This document shows positions 25,492 through 34,841 of a DNA stretch of 52,494 nt, in pieces (the first letter of the stretch is position 1; each line of letters opens with the position of its first letter). The notes under the pieces are model-generated. The model was given only the letters and a program-made list of their open reading frames with translations, was not told the DNA's origin and searched no databases. The DNA comes from Chitinophagales bacterium (GTDB lineage Bacteria; Bacteroidota; Bacteroidia; Chitinophagales; UBA2359). A program made the position numbers and the translations under genes. The stretch covers positions 2,274 to 54,767 of the forward strand of contig JAHDDV010000003.1 of the NCBI GenBank assembly GCA_020629205.1, written 5' to 3'.

Positions 25492-26070
25492 TCAAGAATC
25501 GAGTCGGATTCGACTCAAAGTTTCGGGACTCATTCGAAGGTAGGAGGCAATGTACTTCCTGGGAATCCACTGAAAGAGATGGGGGCTACGCTCGAGAAGT
25601 CTCTGCAGCCTTTGTTTTGGGGAAAAGGTGAGCATTTCGGATTCTCGCTCAATCTTGCCCAGCAGCGCCTCTTGCGTCATCATGAGCCAAAGATCACTAA
25701 AGGTTCTGCTATTCCGGAGCATGGCTTGGAAATCTGTCCAGGAAACGGAGAGTAGTTTTGCCTTGCTGAGGCACTGAATACAATATAGCGAAGCTTGCTT
25801 TTTGATTAGCGAGGGATAGGCACAAAGCAGAGTATTCGGATAGGCAAAACCCACACAAATCTCCTGATCATCATGCGGATAGTAAATACGGAAGGTGCCT
25901 TCAAGTACAAAATAAAGCTGGGTTTCAAATTGGCCAGGCTTTATGAGGTATTCATTGCGTCTGACTGCTCGTTCCGCTATCCAATGCCTTTGCAACAGTT
26001 CCATGTCGAACTGATTCAGCTTGCAAAAGCCGGAAAGGTATTCCAATAGTTGAGCTTGTTGATCAGGCAT
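25492..26070 (-). CDS. Crp/Fnr-family transcriptional regulator
   Basis: A 192-residue regulator. The cyclic-nucleotide-binding-like beta-barrel occupies about residues 20-120 (LIKPGQFETQLYFVLEGTFRIYY), followed by the dimer helix and a C-terminal winged helix with IASYLRMSPETLSRIR as recognition helix. The cAMP phosphate-binding motif RxSA is absent and no Fe-S cysteine cluster is seen, as in many Bacteroidota members whose ligand is unknown. It overlaps the lptF/lptG-like gene by 8 bases, so the two are co-expressed; targets are unknown. Confidence 0.88.
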   Translation of the reverse strand: MPDQQAQLLEYLSGFCKLNQFDMELLQRHWIAERAVRRNEYLIKPGQFETQLYFVLEGTFRIYYPHDDQEICVGFAYPNTLLCAYPSLIKKQASLYCIQCLSKAKLLSVSWTDFQAMLRNSRTFSDLWLMMTQEALLGKIERESEMLTFSPKQRLQRLLERSPHLFQWIPRKYIASYLRMSPETLSRIRLDS

Positions 26071-27514
26071 CTGCAGTCTTAGTTTTGCCCCAAAACTTGA
26101 GTTTCGACCAAATCTTTGAATACATTTCGCTGGTGAAGATCGGTGAATCGTTCATGGCCTTATAGCTAAGAAAGATACCGATCGGCAGTAGGATGAAGAG
26201 TGACATCCACATCCCTTGAAAGGGCGTGAGCACTGCATCGTCAGCCAGTTTCCGACCGATTTCGGAGAGGATATGCCAGATGATAAAAAATATGATAGCT
26301 ACCACCATTGGCATTCCCAGTCCACCTTTGCGAATGATGGCTCCCAGGGGAGCGCCGATGAAAAAGAGCACAACGCAGGCTAGTGATAGGGTGAATTTCC
26401 GATGGTACTCTATGCTGGCTTTGACAAAGCTTCTGCGTTTGTTCCTTCGATTGCTTTCCGAAGAACTGAGAAAAGTACGCACATTTCGAATCTCATTGAG
26501 TGCTCTTGAGGTGATTCGATATTGATCATTTACAGCCAGGCCATATCCTGCCAACAAAGTATCATTCTGCTCCCACGTTGGTGGGGCTTTGGATTTTGTA
26601 AAGATGGAGTCATTCTTAAGACTTAGGTAGGGTTGCATCTGTCTGAAGAAGACTTTAGGCTGTCTATCTATCTGATTTTGCATGGTATCGAGTCTTTCCT
26701 TCAATCGGGCTAAGCTCATGACCTTGTAATTGTTGCGAAGTCGGCCTTCATCAATTACTTTAAAGCCAAAACTGCTGAGATCGAAACTCAATTCATACTC
26801 TTTAAAGTAAGTACGCCTTTGCTTGAATAAGGGATCCTCCTCTTTGAGATTGGGTTCGATCTCTTCGTACTGCTTGCCATTGAATAGTTTGAAGATCAGC
26901 AATTGGCCCTGCTGTGCTGTATACATACGACCACTATCTGCCACCAGCACTGTAGTACTTTCTCTGCGATCACCAGTATGGTCATAGATCAGGATGTCCT
27001 TCATGTTTCCTGAGTCAGTATCCTTCTGACCAACTCTAATGGTGTATCCATCTATACCGTCGTAGAACACTCCTTCGTCGATACCAAAAGCAGGACGTTT
27101 TGTGTTGATGCTGGCTAGAAGTACCATGGCTTTCTTATTGCTCCAAGGCAGCACATAATTGGAAAAAGCAAAAGCCACTCCGGCAACAAGGAAGGCAATA
27201 AAAATGAGCGGGGTCATGAAGCGCATCAGGGATATTCCAGCTGCTTTTACAGCTACGAGTTCATATCGCTCGCCCAAGCCACCAAATGTCATGATAGAAG
27301 AAAGCAGGATAGCAATCGGCAAAGCCATTGGAACCAGTGTAGTCGTCCAATAGAATATTAGTTCAGCGATGACGGTCAATTCGAGCCCTTTGCCTACGAG
27401 ATCGTCGATATACTTCCAAAGCAACTGCATTACCAACACAAAAAGGGCAATGAAGAAAGTCACCAAAAAGGGACCTAGAAAAGCCTTGGTTATGAGTCTA
27501 TCAATCTTTTTCAT
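26063..27514 (-). CDS. LptF/LptG-family lipopolysaccharide export permease (YjgP/YjgQ)
   Basis: A 483-residue inner-membrane permease of the LPS transport ABC complex. It has the family topology: three N-terminal TM helices (about residues 12-34, 55-75, 100-120), a large periplasmic beta-jellyroll region (about 130-360, including GIDGYTIRVGQKD) and three C-terminal TMs (LSLACVVLFFIGAPLGAIIRKGGLG is the conserved TM4 motif). Bacteroidota often have a single long LptF/G fusion-like permease. The ATPase LptB is not encoded here. It is the first gene of a short minus-strand group with the Crp/Fnr and DinB genes. Confidence 0.9.
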   Translation of the reverse strand: MKKIDRLITKAFLGPFLVTFFIALFVLVMQLLWKYIDDLVGKGLELTVIAELIFYWTTTLVPMALPIAILLSSIMTFGGLGERYELVAVKAAGISLMRFMTPLIFIAFLVAGVAFAFSNYVLPWSNKKAMVLLASINTKRPAFGIDEGVFYDGIDGYTIRVGQKDTDSGNMKDILIYDHTGDRRESTTVLVADSGRMYTAQQGQLLIFKLFNGKQYEEIEPNLKEEDPLFKQRRTYFKEYELSFDLSSFGFKVIDEGRLRNNYKVMSLARLKERLDTMQNQIDRQPKVFFRQMQPYLSLKNDSIFTKSKAPPTWEQNDTLLAGYGLAVNDQYRITSRALNEIRNVRTFLSSSESNRRNKRRSFVKASIEYHRKFTLSLACVVLFFIGAPLGAIIRKGGLGMPMVVAIIFFIIWHILSEIGRKLADDAVLTPFQGMWMSLFILLPIGIFLSYKAMNDSPIFTSEMYSKIWSKLKFWGKTKTADA

Positions 27515-27601
27515 GAGCGATATGGTGCAGCAATGTGGCCAAAGCTACAATTTTGGCCTAATTTTGAGGACTATATTTGCCGACTAAAACGATCTGCGTC
27601 A

Positions 27602-28204
27602 ATGGAAGACTCCGAATTTAAAGAATATGAGTTAGAGATCATCAGGGATACCAATTTCCTGAAGACCAAGGGAGAAATTATTGCCAAGATCATGCGTGTT
27701 TTTGGGCAGCTTCGAGATACTATCAAAACGTCTAAAATCCACCAAGGGTTTCCCTATGCTCCTGGCATTGACACACTTAAGGGAAAAATTTCAAAGGGAG
27801 AAAACTACAAAAGCCTTCCCTATGTGGTCATGGACTTCCCAAAGCATTTCGACAAGCGAAATATATTCACCTTTCGATCCATGTTCTGGTGGGGTCATGA
27901 ATTTAGCTTCACATTGCATTTGGCAGGAAGTTACCTTGATCTATATAGTGAACAACTGCAGCATATTGATCGTGTCAATTCTCCGGAGGACACCTATTTC
28001 GGAATCAGCAATGATGCCTGGCAATATGATTACGGACCGGAGAACTATCAGACTGTCGCGGGAAGCACAGCCTCCCGAATTGAGGAACAGTTGGAGAGAC
28101 ATGCATTCATCAAGATCAGCCGCCGCTTATCATTGGACGGCTGGCGTGATGTTCCGGCATTTGGCTGTCAGACTCTTGAAGATTTCTTAGGTCTGCTCCA
28201 GTAA
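27602..28204 (+). CDS. conserved hypothetical protein
   Basis: A soluble protein of about 200 residues with no motif that I can name. The ORF track starts at 27533, but its first 23 residues (MWPKLQFWPNF...) overlap the divergent promoter region; the ATG at 27602 gives MEDSEFKEYELEIIRD, a more natural start. Aromatic residues are abundant in the middle (FTFRSMFWWGHEFSFTLHLAGSY). No signal peptide or TM helix is visible. It is divergent from the lptF/lptG-like gene and convergent with the START-like gene. Its function cannot be inferred. Confidence 0.65.
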   Translation: MEDSEFKEYELEIIRDTNFLKTKGEIIAKIMRVFGQLRDTIKTSKIHQGFPYAPGIDTLKGKISKGENYKSLPYVVMDFPKHFDKRNIFTFRSMFWWGHEFSFTLHLAGSYLDLYSEQLQHIDRVNSPEDTYFGISNDAWQYDYGPENYQTVAGSTASRIEEQLERHAFIKISRRLSLDGWRDVPAFGCQTLEDFLGLLQ

Positions 28205-28231
28205 TTGGCCTCTAAATGGGCCCTTCAGGGC

Positions 28232-28246
28232 TTTTGCGAAGCAAAA
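28232..28246. terminator. small hairpin between convergent genes
   Basis: TTTTGC-GAA-GCAAAA, a perfect 6-bp stem, lies directly after the stop codon of the minus-strand START-like gene (28247) and 28 bases after the stop of the plus-strand gene. The A/T-rich arms make a bidirectional terminator possible but weak. Confidence 0.35.
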
Positions 28247-28633
28247 CTAGTTTGCCCCTCCCACTCTACCAGTAAGTGTGGCGACCTGACTTGTCCACAG
28301 GCGCATTTGATCTTCCAGATCGATATCGTCTGCATGATCGGTAATTATTAATATGGTATCGCCTGTTATTGGCGATTTTTCGATCTTGAATTCGAAGTAA
28401 TCATCATCATCATTTTCCAACATCTTGAATCGCACGTAAGAGTTTTCTTCAAACTCTAGCAGGATCGCTTTCTCCTCAAAGCCTTCCCAAAAGAAGCTGT
28501 AGTCATTTTCTGTTCGATCGACATGGTCGGCAAACCACTGCGCCAATCCTGAAGGAGTGGACAAAAAATTGTACAAAATAGTTGGTGATGACTTTATCAC
28601 AAAATCCATGTTAAATCTCTTCCTCTGACCCAT
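28247..28633 (-). CDS. START-like (SRPBCC-fold) domain protein
   Basis: A 128-residue single-domain protein of the START-like/Bet v1 superfamily, with the typical opening MDFVIKSSPTILYNFLSTPSGLAQWFADHV and a final amphipathic helix (DLEDQMRLWTSQVATLTGRVGG). Family members of this size bind hydrophobic ligands or act as AHSA1-like co-chaperones. The gene has its own candidate promoter (minus strand, TTG-N18-TATATTGC) and is widespread in Bacteroidota. The ligand is unknown. Confidence 0.82.
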   Translation of the reverse strand: MGQRKRFNMDFVIKSSPTILYNFLSTPSGLAQWFADHVDRTENDYSFFWEGFEEKAILLEFEENSYVRFKMLENDDDDYFEFKIEKSPITGDTILIITDHADDIDLEDQMRLWTSQVATLTGRVGGAN

Positions 28634-29088
28634 TCTTGTCTAATTTGATAATCTACTTAAGAGGCGCAATATAACAAAATGAGCTATTATTCAAAATCTT
28701 GACCCAAAAAAATGAAAAAGCACATTTTGCGTGATTACAGCACTCATATCCTTAACCTAACTGAGAGTCAAGCGGTGAAGTTCAATACGAATAGGCAGTG
28801 GCGGGATAATAATAATTTTAACAGTCTACACCCGCAATGTGACTTTTCCACTCCATATCGTCTAATGGCTTTATTGGGTCGGATGACGACTTACAAACGT
28901 TGAATTTTCCGTGCTAGCCTGGCACTAGCACCAATAGAGCGAAGGCAAACAAGCAAATAGGGCATGGAAGGTGAACCTCTCGATAAAAGCCACGTTCTGT
29001 ACTAGAATACGTCTTTCATTTGATGTTAAAATGCGTTAAATTCGTCCTACACTATTTCGTGTAAGGGTTATTAAAGCCAGATTAATTT
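28634..29088. other. 455-bp intergenic region upstream of rpoD
   Basis: It holds the START-like gene promoter at its left end, a hairpin GTGCTAG...CTAGCAC at 28911-28931, and presumably the rpoD promoter near 29020-29050 (TAAATTCG at 29037-29044 is a partial -7 match). The 63-codon plus ORF at 28712-28903 lacks family resemblance and I do not call it. No tRNA or riboswitch is recognisable. Confidence 0.5.
28666..28694 (-). promoter_or_regulatory. putative promoter of the START-like gene
   Basis: Minus-strand TTG (28694-28692), 18-base spacer, TATATTGC (28673-28666), 32 bases before the ATG. Confidence 0.35.
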
Positions 29089-29958
29089 ATGAGGCAGCTA
29101 AAGATTACCAAATCGATTACTAACCGTGAAAGTCAATCTCTCGAGAAGTACTTACAAGAGATTGGCAAAGTCGATCTATTAACTCCGGAGGAGGAGGTGG
29201 ATCTTGCCAAACGGATTAAACAGGGTGACCAACTCGCACTTGAAAAATTAACCAAAGCCAACCTTCGATTTGTTGTTTCTGTAGCCAAACAATATCAAAA
29301 TCAGGGACTTTCATTGAGTGATCTTATCAATGAGGGGAATCTGGGATTGATTAAGGCAGCGCAAAGATTTGATGAAACCAGAGGATTCAAATTCATTTCG
29401 TACGCCGTTTGGTGGATTCGACAAAGCATTCTTCAAGCTCTAGCAGAGCAATCGAGAATTGTGAGACTACCACTCAACAAGGTTGGGTCCCTTAACAAGA
29501 TCAATAAGGCCTTCTCTCAACTTGAACAAGAGTATGAGCGTGAGCCTTCATCTGACGAGCTTGCCGAGCAGCTAGAAATTGCCACAGAAGAGGTCGAAAC
29601 CACTCTGGGCGTTGCTGCTAGACACGTTTCCGTCGATGCCCCATTTGTCGAAGGAGAGGACAATTCTCTGCTAGATGTACTTGAGAACGGAAATACACCT
29701 AAAACCGATACTCATTTGGATTACGCAGAATCACTCAGACGAGAGATTGAACGTAGTCTATCTACACTGACTGAACGCCAGCGCGATGTGATCAAGCTGT
29801 ATTTCGGAATTGGCGTAGAACATAGTATGTCCCTGGAAGACATTGGAGAGCGATTTGGACTTACACGTGAGCGTGTACGTCAAATTAAGGACAAGGCAAT
29901 TAACAAGCTGCGAGCGGCATCCAAGAGTAAGCTTCTTAAGGTTTACCTCGGAGCGTAA
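29089..29958 (+). CDS. rpoD: primary sigma factor RpoD/SigA (Bacteroidota type)
   Basis: The 289-residue housekeeping sigma factor. Region 1.2 begins at [23 protein letters not shown], region 2 contains [16 protein letters not shown] and the -10 recognition stretch [19 protein letters not shown], and region 4.2 has the helix-turn-helix [25 protein letters not shown]. Region 1.1 is absent, as is normal in Bacteroidota, whose sigma recognises TAnnTTTG. It is transcribed alone, with a strong terminator immediately downstream. Confidence 0.96.
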   Translation: MRQLKITKSITNRESQSLEKYLQEIGKVDLLTPEEEVDLAKRIKQGDQLALEKLTKANLRFVVSVAKQYQNQGLSLSDLINEGNLGLIKAAQRFDETRGFKFISYAVWWIRQSILQALAEQSRIVRLPLNKVGSLNKINKAFSQLEQEYEREPSSDELAEQLEIATEEVETTLGVAARHVSVDAPFVEGEDNSLLDVLENGNTPKTDTHLDYAESLRREIERSLSTLTERQRDVIKLYFGIGVEHSMSLEDIGERFGLTRERVRQIKDKAINKLRAASKSKLLKVYLGA

Positions 29959-29980
29959 TCCTAAACCATTGCAGAAAAAA

Positions 29981-30016
29981 ACATTGAGTTCATTCGTGAA
30001 TTCAATGTTTTTTTTT
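29981..30016 (+). terminator. intrinsic terminator of rpoD with TTCG tetraloop
   Basis: ACATTGAGTTCA-TTCG-TGAATTCAATGT forms a 12-bp stem (one G-T wobble) capped by a stable TTCG loop and followed by nine T residues. Seven A residues precede it, so it could also work on the opposite strand. Confidence 0.92.
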
Positions 30017-30030
30017 GCCCTTTGCAATTA

Positions 30031-30038
30031 TATCTTTG
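30031..30038 (+). promoter_or_regulatory. putative -7 box (TATCTTTG) for ffh
   Basis: Full match to TAnnTTTG, 25 bases before the ffh ATG and 15 bases after the rpoD terminator. The -33 region would fall in the terminator's T tract, where no clear TTTG at correct spacing is visible. Confidence 0.45.
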
Positions 30039-30063
30039 TGGGAAATAAAAAACAGTCAAAAAC

Positions 30064-31389
30064 ATGTTTGAAAGTTTACAGGACAGACTCGATCGGGCAT
30101 TTAAAAATGTACAAGGTCAAGGAACCATTACCGACCTAAACATCGCAGCAACGATTAAGGAAATCCGTCGTGCATTGGTTGACGCCGATGTGAACTATAA
30201 GATAGCCAAAGAGTTTACCGGAAGAGTGAAAGATGCTGCTCTTGGTCAGGAGGTGATCACTGCTGTGAGTCCTGGTCAGTTGATGGTAAAGATTGTAATG
30301 GATGAATTGACTGACCTAATGGGCGGTCAGGCAGCTGGTATCAACCTTGCTGATAACCCAGCAGTAATTCTCATCTCTGGATTACAAGGATCTGGTAAAA
30401 CCACTTTTTCAGCCAAACTAGCTAACTACCTCAAGACAAAAAAGCACAAACGACCACTGCTTGTAGCCTGCGATGTGTACAGACCAGCAGCAATAGAACA
30501 GCTAAAGGTACTGGCAGGCTCCATAAATGTGCCAGTATTCACCAATCCGGATACACAAATGCCCGTTACGATTGCTTCTCAGGCAATCAACTACGCAAAA
30601 GAGAACAAACACAATGTAGTGATCATCGATACAGCGGGTCGACTAGCTGTAGATGAAGAGATGATGCGCGAAATCACTGCCATCAAGCATAGTATCAATC
30701 CTGGTGAGACTTTGTTTGTTGTCGATTCAATGACAGGTCAGGATGCAGTAAATACAGCCAAAGCCTTCAATGACAAATTGGGCTTCGACGGAGTTGTACT
30801 GACCAAGCTAGATGGAGATACCAGAGGTGGTGCGGCGCTGTCTATCAAGTACACAGTGAACAAACCAATCAAGTTCATGAGTACGGGAGAAAAACTCGAT
30901 ACCATCGAGATTTTCTACCCCGACCGTATGGCTCAGCGAATCCTTGGAATGGGAGACATCGCAACGATGGTTGGAAAATTTCAGGACCAGTACGATGAGA
31001 AGAAAGCCATGGAGCTTCAGAAGAAGATCCAGAAGAATAAGTTCGACTTTGAGGACTTCCTTTCTCAGATCAAGCAGATCAAGAAAATGGGTAATATCAA
31101 GGACCTGCTAAGTATGATTCCTGGTCTCGGCAAGCAAATCCGGGATATTGATATCGACGATAATGCCTTCAAGAAGATTGAAGCGATCATAGGTTCCATG
31201 ACCACGGAAGAGAGACAAAATCCTGCTATCATAAATGGAAGCCGCAGAAAGCGCATCGCAAGAGGAAGTGGTAACTCTGTCCAGGAGATCAACCAGTTTA
31301 TGAAACAATTTCACGAAATGAAGAAGATGATGAAGACCATGACTCGTCTTCAGGGCAGCGGGAAGGGAATGAAGCTTCCTTTCAAATAG
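30064..31389 (+). CDS. ffh: signal recognition particle protein Ffh
   Basis: GTPase subunit of the SRP, which targets nascent membrane proteins to FtsY and the Sec translocon. The N domain (MFESLQDRLDRAFKNVQGQG) is followed by the G domain with G1 GLQGSGKTTFSAKLA near residue 107, DTAGR, and TKLDGDTRGGAAL. The methionine-rich M domain, which binds SRP RNA, spans about residues 300-435 (MIPGLGKQIRDI, SRRKRIARGSGNSVQEIN, MKQFHEMKKMMKTM). The 441-residue length is normal. No SRP RNA gene is recognised in the window. Confidence 0.97.
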   Translation: MFESLQDRLDRAFKNVQGQGTITDLNIAATIKEIRRALVDADVNYKIAKEFTGRVKDAALGQEVITAVSPGQLMVKIVMDELTDLMGGQAAGINLADNPAVILISGLQGSGKTTFSAKLANYLKTKKHKRPLLVACDVYRPAAIEQLKVLAGSINVPVFTNPDTQMPVTIASQAINYAKENKHNVVIIDTAGRLAVDEEMMREITAIKHSINPGETLFVVDSMTGQDAVNTAKAFNDKLGFDGVVLTKLDGDTRGGAALSIKYTVNKPIKFMSTGEKLDTIEIFYPDRMAQRILGMGDIATMVGKFQDQYDEKKAMELQKKIQKNKFDFEDFLSQIKQIKKMGNIKDLLSMIPGLGKQIRDIDIDDNAFKKIEAIIGSMTTEERQNPAIINGSRRKRIARGSGNSVQEINQFMKQFHEMKKMMKTMTRLQGSGKGMKLPFK

Positions 31390-31446
31390 AGCGATGTTCT
31401 GTCAATCCTTCATTTTTTCAAGAAAGAACAATAAAACACAGACAAC

Positions 31447-32670
31447 ATGTCAAAGAAGCTATTCGGCATTATCAGAGAAGAGAAGAATCCACCAGATTCA
31501 CGAGTAGCTTTACCTCCAGAACATTGTCAGTTGCTCCTAGAACGTTTTGGGGACCAGATAGACCTTGTGGTGCAAAAGTCTCCTAACAGATGTATCAAGG
31601 ACGAAGAGTATATAGCTGCTGGCATCAGAATGGTTGATAGTATTGACCACTGTGATGTCTTAATTGGAGTCAAGGAAGTTCCAATTGACTCTTTGGTTGA
31701 TGGAAAGACCTATCTCTTCTTTTCTCATACACACAAGAAACAGCCTTACAATCGAAAGCTACTTAGAGCAATGATCGAAAAACGGGTGCGCATGATCGAC
31801 TATGAGTTGCTTACCTACGACAACCTAAAGAGAGCCATTGGCTTTGGCTTTTTTGCAGGTGTAGTTGGCGCTCATAACGGGATGCAAGCCTACGGTCGGA
31901 AAACCGGAGCTTTTACATTGCCGGCGGCGCATACATGTCATGATTATGCTGCGATGGTAGAAGGCTACAAGAATGTGAGCTTGCCGGCTATGAAGATTGC
32001 TGTAACGGGTAATGGCAAAGTGGCCAAGGGTGCCCTACAGATCATGAGGGCATTCGGAATCAGGGAAGTAAAAGCCTATGACTATTGTCAAAACGAATAT
32101 CAGGAGCCTGTGTTTGTACACCTACCTAATGATCAGCTATACGAGCGAAGAGACGGAGGAGGTTATGATCAAGAGGAATTTTACGCCGATCCAGCTTTAT
32201 ATTCTTGTCCCTTCAGCAACTTGACTCGTTCCACAGACTTACTGATCAATGGAATATTTTGGCAACATCCTGCACCCGCATATTTCACTTTAGAAGATAT
32301 GCAAAAGTCGGATTTTCGAATCAAGGTCATCGCTGACGTGACATGTGACATTGCACCAGAAGCTTCGATACCTTCCACTCTACGAGCAACGGTGATCGGT
32401 GACCCGGTCTTTGGATTTGATCCACAATCAGGTCTTGAAGTTGAGCCCTACCTTTCGGGCACAGTAGACATGATGACAATTGATAATTTACCTAATGAGC
32501 TACCAAGAGATGCGTCTTACTCTTTTGGGGAGGTATTGATCAAAGATGTTTTCCCCGAGCTAATCAAGCCGGAACGCTCTTCTATGATTGCAAGAGCCAA
32601 TATCTGTAGAGATGGCGCTCTCTGTGCAGACTTTGAATACCTTTCTGATTTTGTTGCGCAAGAAGCCTAG
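31447..32670 (+). CDS. NAD(P)-dependent oxidoreductase, alanine dehydrogenase / saccharopine dehydrogenase (LYS1-type) family
   Basis: A 407-residue enzyme of the alanine dehydrogenase/PNT superfamily. The N-terminal domain opens with FGIIREEKNPPDSRVALPPEHC, matching the family's substrate-binding strand with its conserved Arg, and contains LFFSHTHKKQPYNRKLL. The nucleotide-binding loop is IAVTGNGKVAKGALQIM near residue 182. DVTCDIAPEASIPSTLRATV is the C-terminal domain signature of LYS1-like saccharopine dehydrogenases. Whether it acts on saccharopine, alanine or another amino-acid adduct cannot be decided. It is 57 bases downstream of ffh on the same strand and probably separately controlled. 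Confidence 0.75.
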   Translation: MSKKLFGIIREEKNPPDSRVALPPEHCQLLLERFGDQIDLVVQKSPNRCIKDEEYIAAGIRMVDSIDHCDVLIGVKEVPIDSLVDGKTYLFFSHTHKKQPYNRKLLRAMIEKRVRMIDYELLTYDNLKRAIGFGFFAGVVGAHNGMQAYGRKTGAFTLPAAHTCHDYAAMVEGYKNVSLPAMKIAVTGNGKVAKGALQIMRAFGIREVKAYDYCQNEYQEPVFVHLPNDQLYERRDGGGYDQEEFYADPALYSCPFSNLTRSTDLLINGIFWQHPAPAYFTLEDMQKSDFRIKVIADVTCDIAPEASIPSTLRATVIGDPVFGFDPQSGLEVEPYLSGTVDMMTIDNLPNELPRDASYSFGEVLIKDVFPELIKPERSSMIARANICRDGALCADFEYLSDFVAQEA

Positions 32671-32717
32671 TGCCACAGGAACAAAGTAATGGATAACATT
32701 CTACAGACATGCAGGAC

Positions 32718-33725
32718 CTACTTACTTGAGTTAATGCTCTCACGGATACTAGTCATATAGTCAATGGTGTGCTTTAGACCATGCTCAAAAGACACGGTCG
32801 GGCTAAAATTCAGTAGATTATTTGCTTTGCAGGTATCTGCCAGCGAGTGCACTATATCTCCTTTTCTGGGTGCCTCGTAGATGGGCTTTACATCCGTGTT
32901 CATATACTCGGTCATATATGCTACCATCTTATTGACAGAGTAGTTTTGACCGCAAGCAATATTGAACATTTGTCCGAAAGCTTTTTCATTGCGAGTAGTC
33001 AATGCTTTCATATTGGCTTGCACTACATTCTCAATAAAGGTGAAGTCACGGGTTTGTTCACCATCTCCGTAAATAGTAATCTGCTCCTGGTTCTGAAGTT
33101 TGCTGATAAACTTTGGGATCACAGCTGCATAGGCTCCATCTGGATTCTGCCTTGGACCAAATACATTGAAGTACCGAAGTCCAATCACTCTCATTTCATA
33201 CACCCTATCGTATGCCAGTGCAAAACTCTCATTGGCTTGTTTTGAGGCTGCATAGGGCGAAATTGGTGCACCAGCTTCAGTTTCCCCCTTTGGCATCGCT
33301 TTGTTTTCTCCATAAATGGAAGAAGAAGAAGCAAATACCACTCGCTGAACACCTGAAATTCTAGCCCCCTCCAGTACATTGACAAAACCCATGGCATTCA
33401 CCATTGCAGTTCTGATTGGATTGCTCACAGAGCGTGGAACAGAGCCTAAAGCGGCCTGATGAGCAACCAGATGCATGCCCTCGGCAGCCTGTACGCAAGT
33501 CTCGAGATCTGTAATATCGCCTTTGACAAATTCAAAATTCGAGTACTTTTCAAAAGCCACGATATTGTCATAGCTTCCAGTGCTTAGGTCATCCAAGACC
33601 CGTACTTGCTTTGCCTTATGTTTGAGCAAGTACTCAACCAGATTGGAGCCGATGAAGCCGGCACCGCCAGTAACAAGAAAACACAGATCCTCAATGGGTT
33701 TGAGGTGAAAGGGGGTTTCATACAT
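32718..33725 (-). CDS. UDP-N-acetylglucosamine 4-epimerase (TviC/WbpP-like)
   Basis: Extended short-chain dehydrogenase/reductase. The Rossmann motif is TGGAGFIGSNL, the catalytic YxxxK is YAASK, and HQAALGSVPRSVSNPI is characteristic of the WbpP/TviC branch that epimerises UDP-GlcNAc or UDP-GlcNAcA to the galacto form. The start at 33725 (ATG) replaces the TTG at 33731 in the ORF track. It is last in the nucleotide-sugar series. TviB-like and TviC-like enzymes together are known to make UDP-GalNAcA, the Vi antigen precursor, and that is the most likely product here. Confidence 0.82.
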   Translation of the reverse strand: MYETPFHLKPIEDLCFLVTGGAGFIGSNLVEYLLKHKAKQVRVLDDLSTGSYDNIVAFEKYSNFEFVKGDITDLETCVQAAEGMHLVAHQAALGSVPRSVSNPIRTAMVNAMGFVNVLEGARISGVQRVVFASSSSIYGENKAMPKGETEAGAPISPYAASKQANESFALAYDRVYEMRVIGLRYFNVFGPRQNPDGAYAAVIPKFISKLQNQEQITIYGDGEQTRDFTFIENVVQANMKALTTRNEKAFGQMFNIACGQNYSVNKMVAYMTEYMNTDVKPIYEAPRKGDIVHSLADTCKANNLLNFSPTVSFEHGLKHTIDYMTSIRESINSSK

Positions 33726-33763
33726 AAACAAGTTCTTCTGGCAAAGGTAAGCACAAACAAGCT

Positions 33764-34831
33764 TTATGCCCCCATTTTGCCGTATTGTTTTTCGTAAACA
33801 GACTTGTATTCTCCCGATCGAATTCTATCCAACCAGTCGGAATTGTCAAGATACCAGTCCACTGTTTTCTCAAGACCTTGCTCAAACTTTACCGTAGGCA
33901 TCCAACCAAGCTCTTTGTTAATTTTATCTGCGTCGATAGCATATCTTCTATCATGTCCAGCCCTGTCTTTCACATAGGTAATCAATGCGGCGGAGGTACC
34001 TGCTTCTCGATCTAATTTCTTGTCCATAATGGAACAAAGTTCATTTATCAGATCGATGTTCTTCCACTCATTAAATCCACCTATATTGTAGGTTTCTCCC
34101 GTTGTTCCCTTATGAAAGATCAAATCTATTGCCAAAGCATGATCATGAACCCATAGCCAATCTCTTGTATATTTTCCATCACCGTAAACTGGCAGTGGCT
34201 TATTGTTTACTATGTTGTCTATGAACAAGGGAATCAACTTCTCAGGAAATTGGTGTGATCCATAATTGTTGGAACAATTTGAAATCACTACAGGCATTCC
34301 ATACGTGTGCATGTAGGCTCTAACGAGATGATCTGAGCTTGCCTTTGATGCTGAATAAGGAGAACGTGGGTCGTAAGAGGTTTCTTCAGTAAAAAGCCCA
34401 GTTTCTCCCAGGGTTCCATAGACTTCATCTGTAGAGACATGGTAGAACAATTTTCCATCAAAACCGTCCTTCCAGGCGTCGCGAGCTGCATTTAGCAAGT
34501 TCATCGTTCCAAGAATGTTTGTCTTGATAAACGCCATTGGATCTTCGATAGAGCGATCGACATGTGATTCAGCAGCCAAATGGATCACTCCATCAAATTG
34601 ATATTTTAAGAACAGATCGCCAACTGCCTTTTCGTCAACAATATCGCCTCTGACAAATGCGTAGTTATTGGAATCTGCAAGATCTTTAAGATTGTCCAAA
34701 TTTCCCGCATAGGTTAACTTGTCCAGATTTACGAACAGCGTCTCAGGGTACTTTTTGACCATCAATCGCAAAACATGTGACCCAATAAATCCTGCTCCAC
34801 CTGTCACCAATAGTTTTCTTTCAAAATTCAT
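33764..34831 (-). CDS. rfbB: dTDP-glucose 4,6-dehydratase
   Basis: Second step of the dTDP-rhamnose and deoxysugar pathway, converting dTDP-glucose to dTDP-4-keto-6-deoxyglucose. Motifs: LVTGGAGFIGSHVLRLM, HLAAESHVDRSI, the DE pair in STDEVYGTL, catalytic YSASKASSDHLV and NCSNNYGSHQFPEKLIP. The ORF-track start at 34900 lies inside the TviB-like gene; the ATG at 34831 (MNFERKLLVTGG) leaves a 10-base gap. Its partner rfbC is at 8987; rfbA and rfbD are outside the window. Confidence 0.94.
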   Translation of the reverse strand: MNFERKLLVTGGAGFIGSHVLRLMVKKYPETLFVNLDKLTYAGNLDNLKDLADSNNYAFVRGDIVDEKAVGDLFLKYQFDGVIHLAAESHVDRSIEDPMAFIKTNILGTMNLLNAARDAWKDGFDGKLFYHVSTDEVYGTLGETGLFTEETSYDPRSPYSASKASSDHLVRAYMHTYGMPVVISNCSNNYGSHQFPEKLIPLFIDNIVNNKPLPVYGDGKYTRDWLWVHDHALAIDLIFHKGTTGETYNIGGFNEWKNIDLINELCSIMDKKLDREAGTSAALITYVKDRAGHDRRYAIDADKINKELGWMPTVKFEQGLEKTVDWYLDNSDWLDRIRSGEYKSVYEKQYGKMGA

Positions 34832-34841
34832 ATCATGAAGT

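Noticed and set aside
28712-28903. 63-codon plus-strand ORF upstream of rpoD
   Set aside because: No recognisable motif, no coupling to neighbours, and it lies in a region better explained as regulatory.
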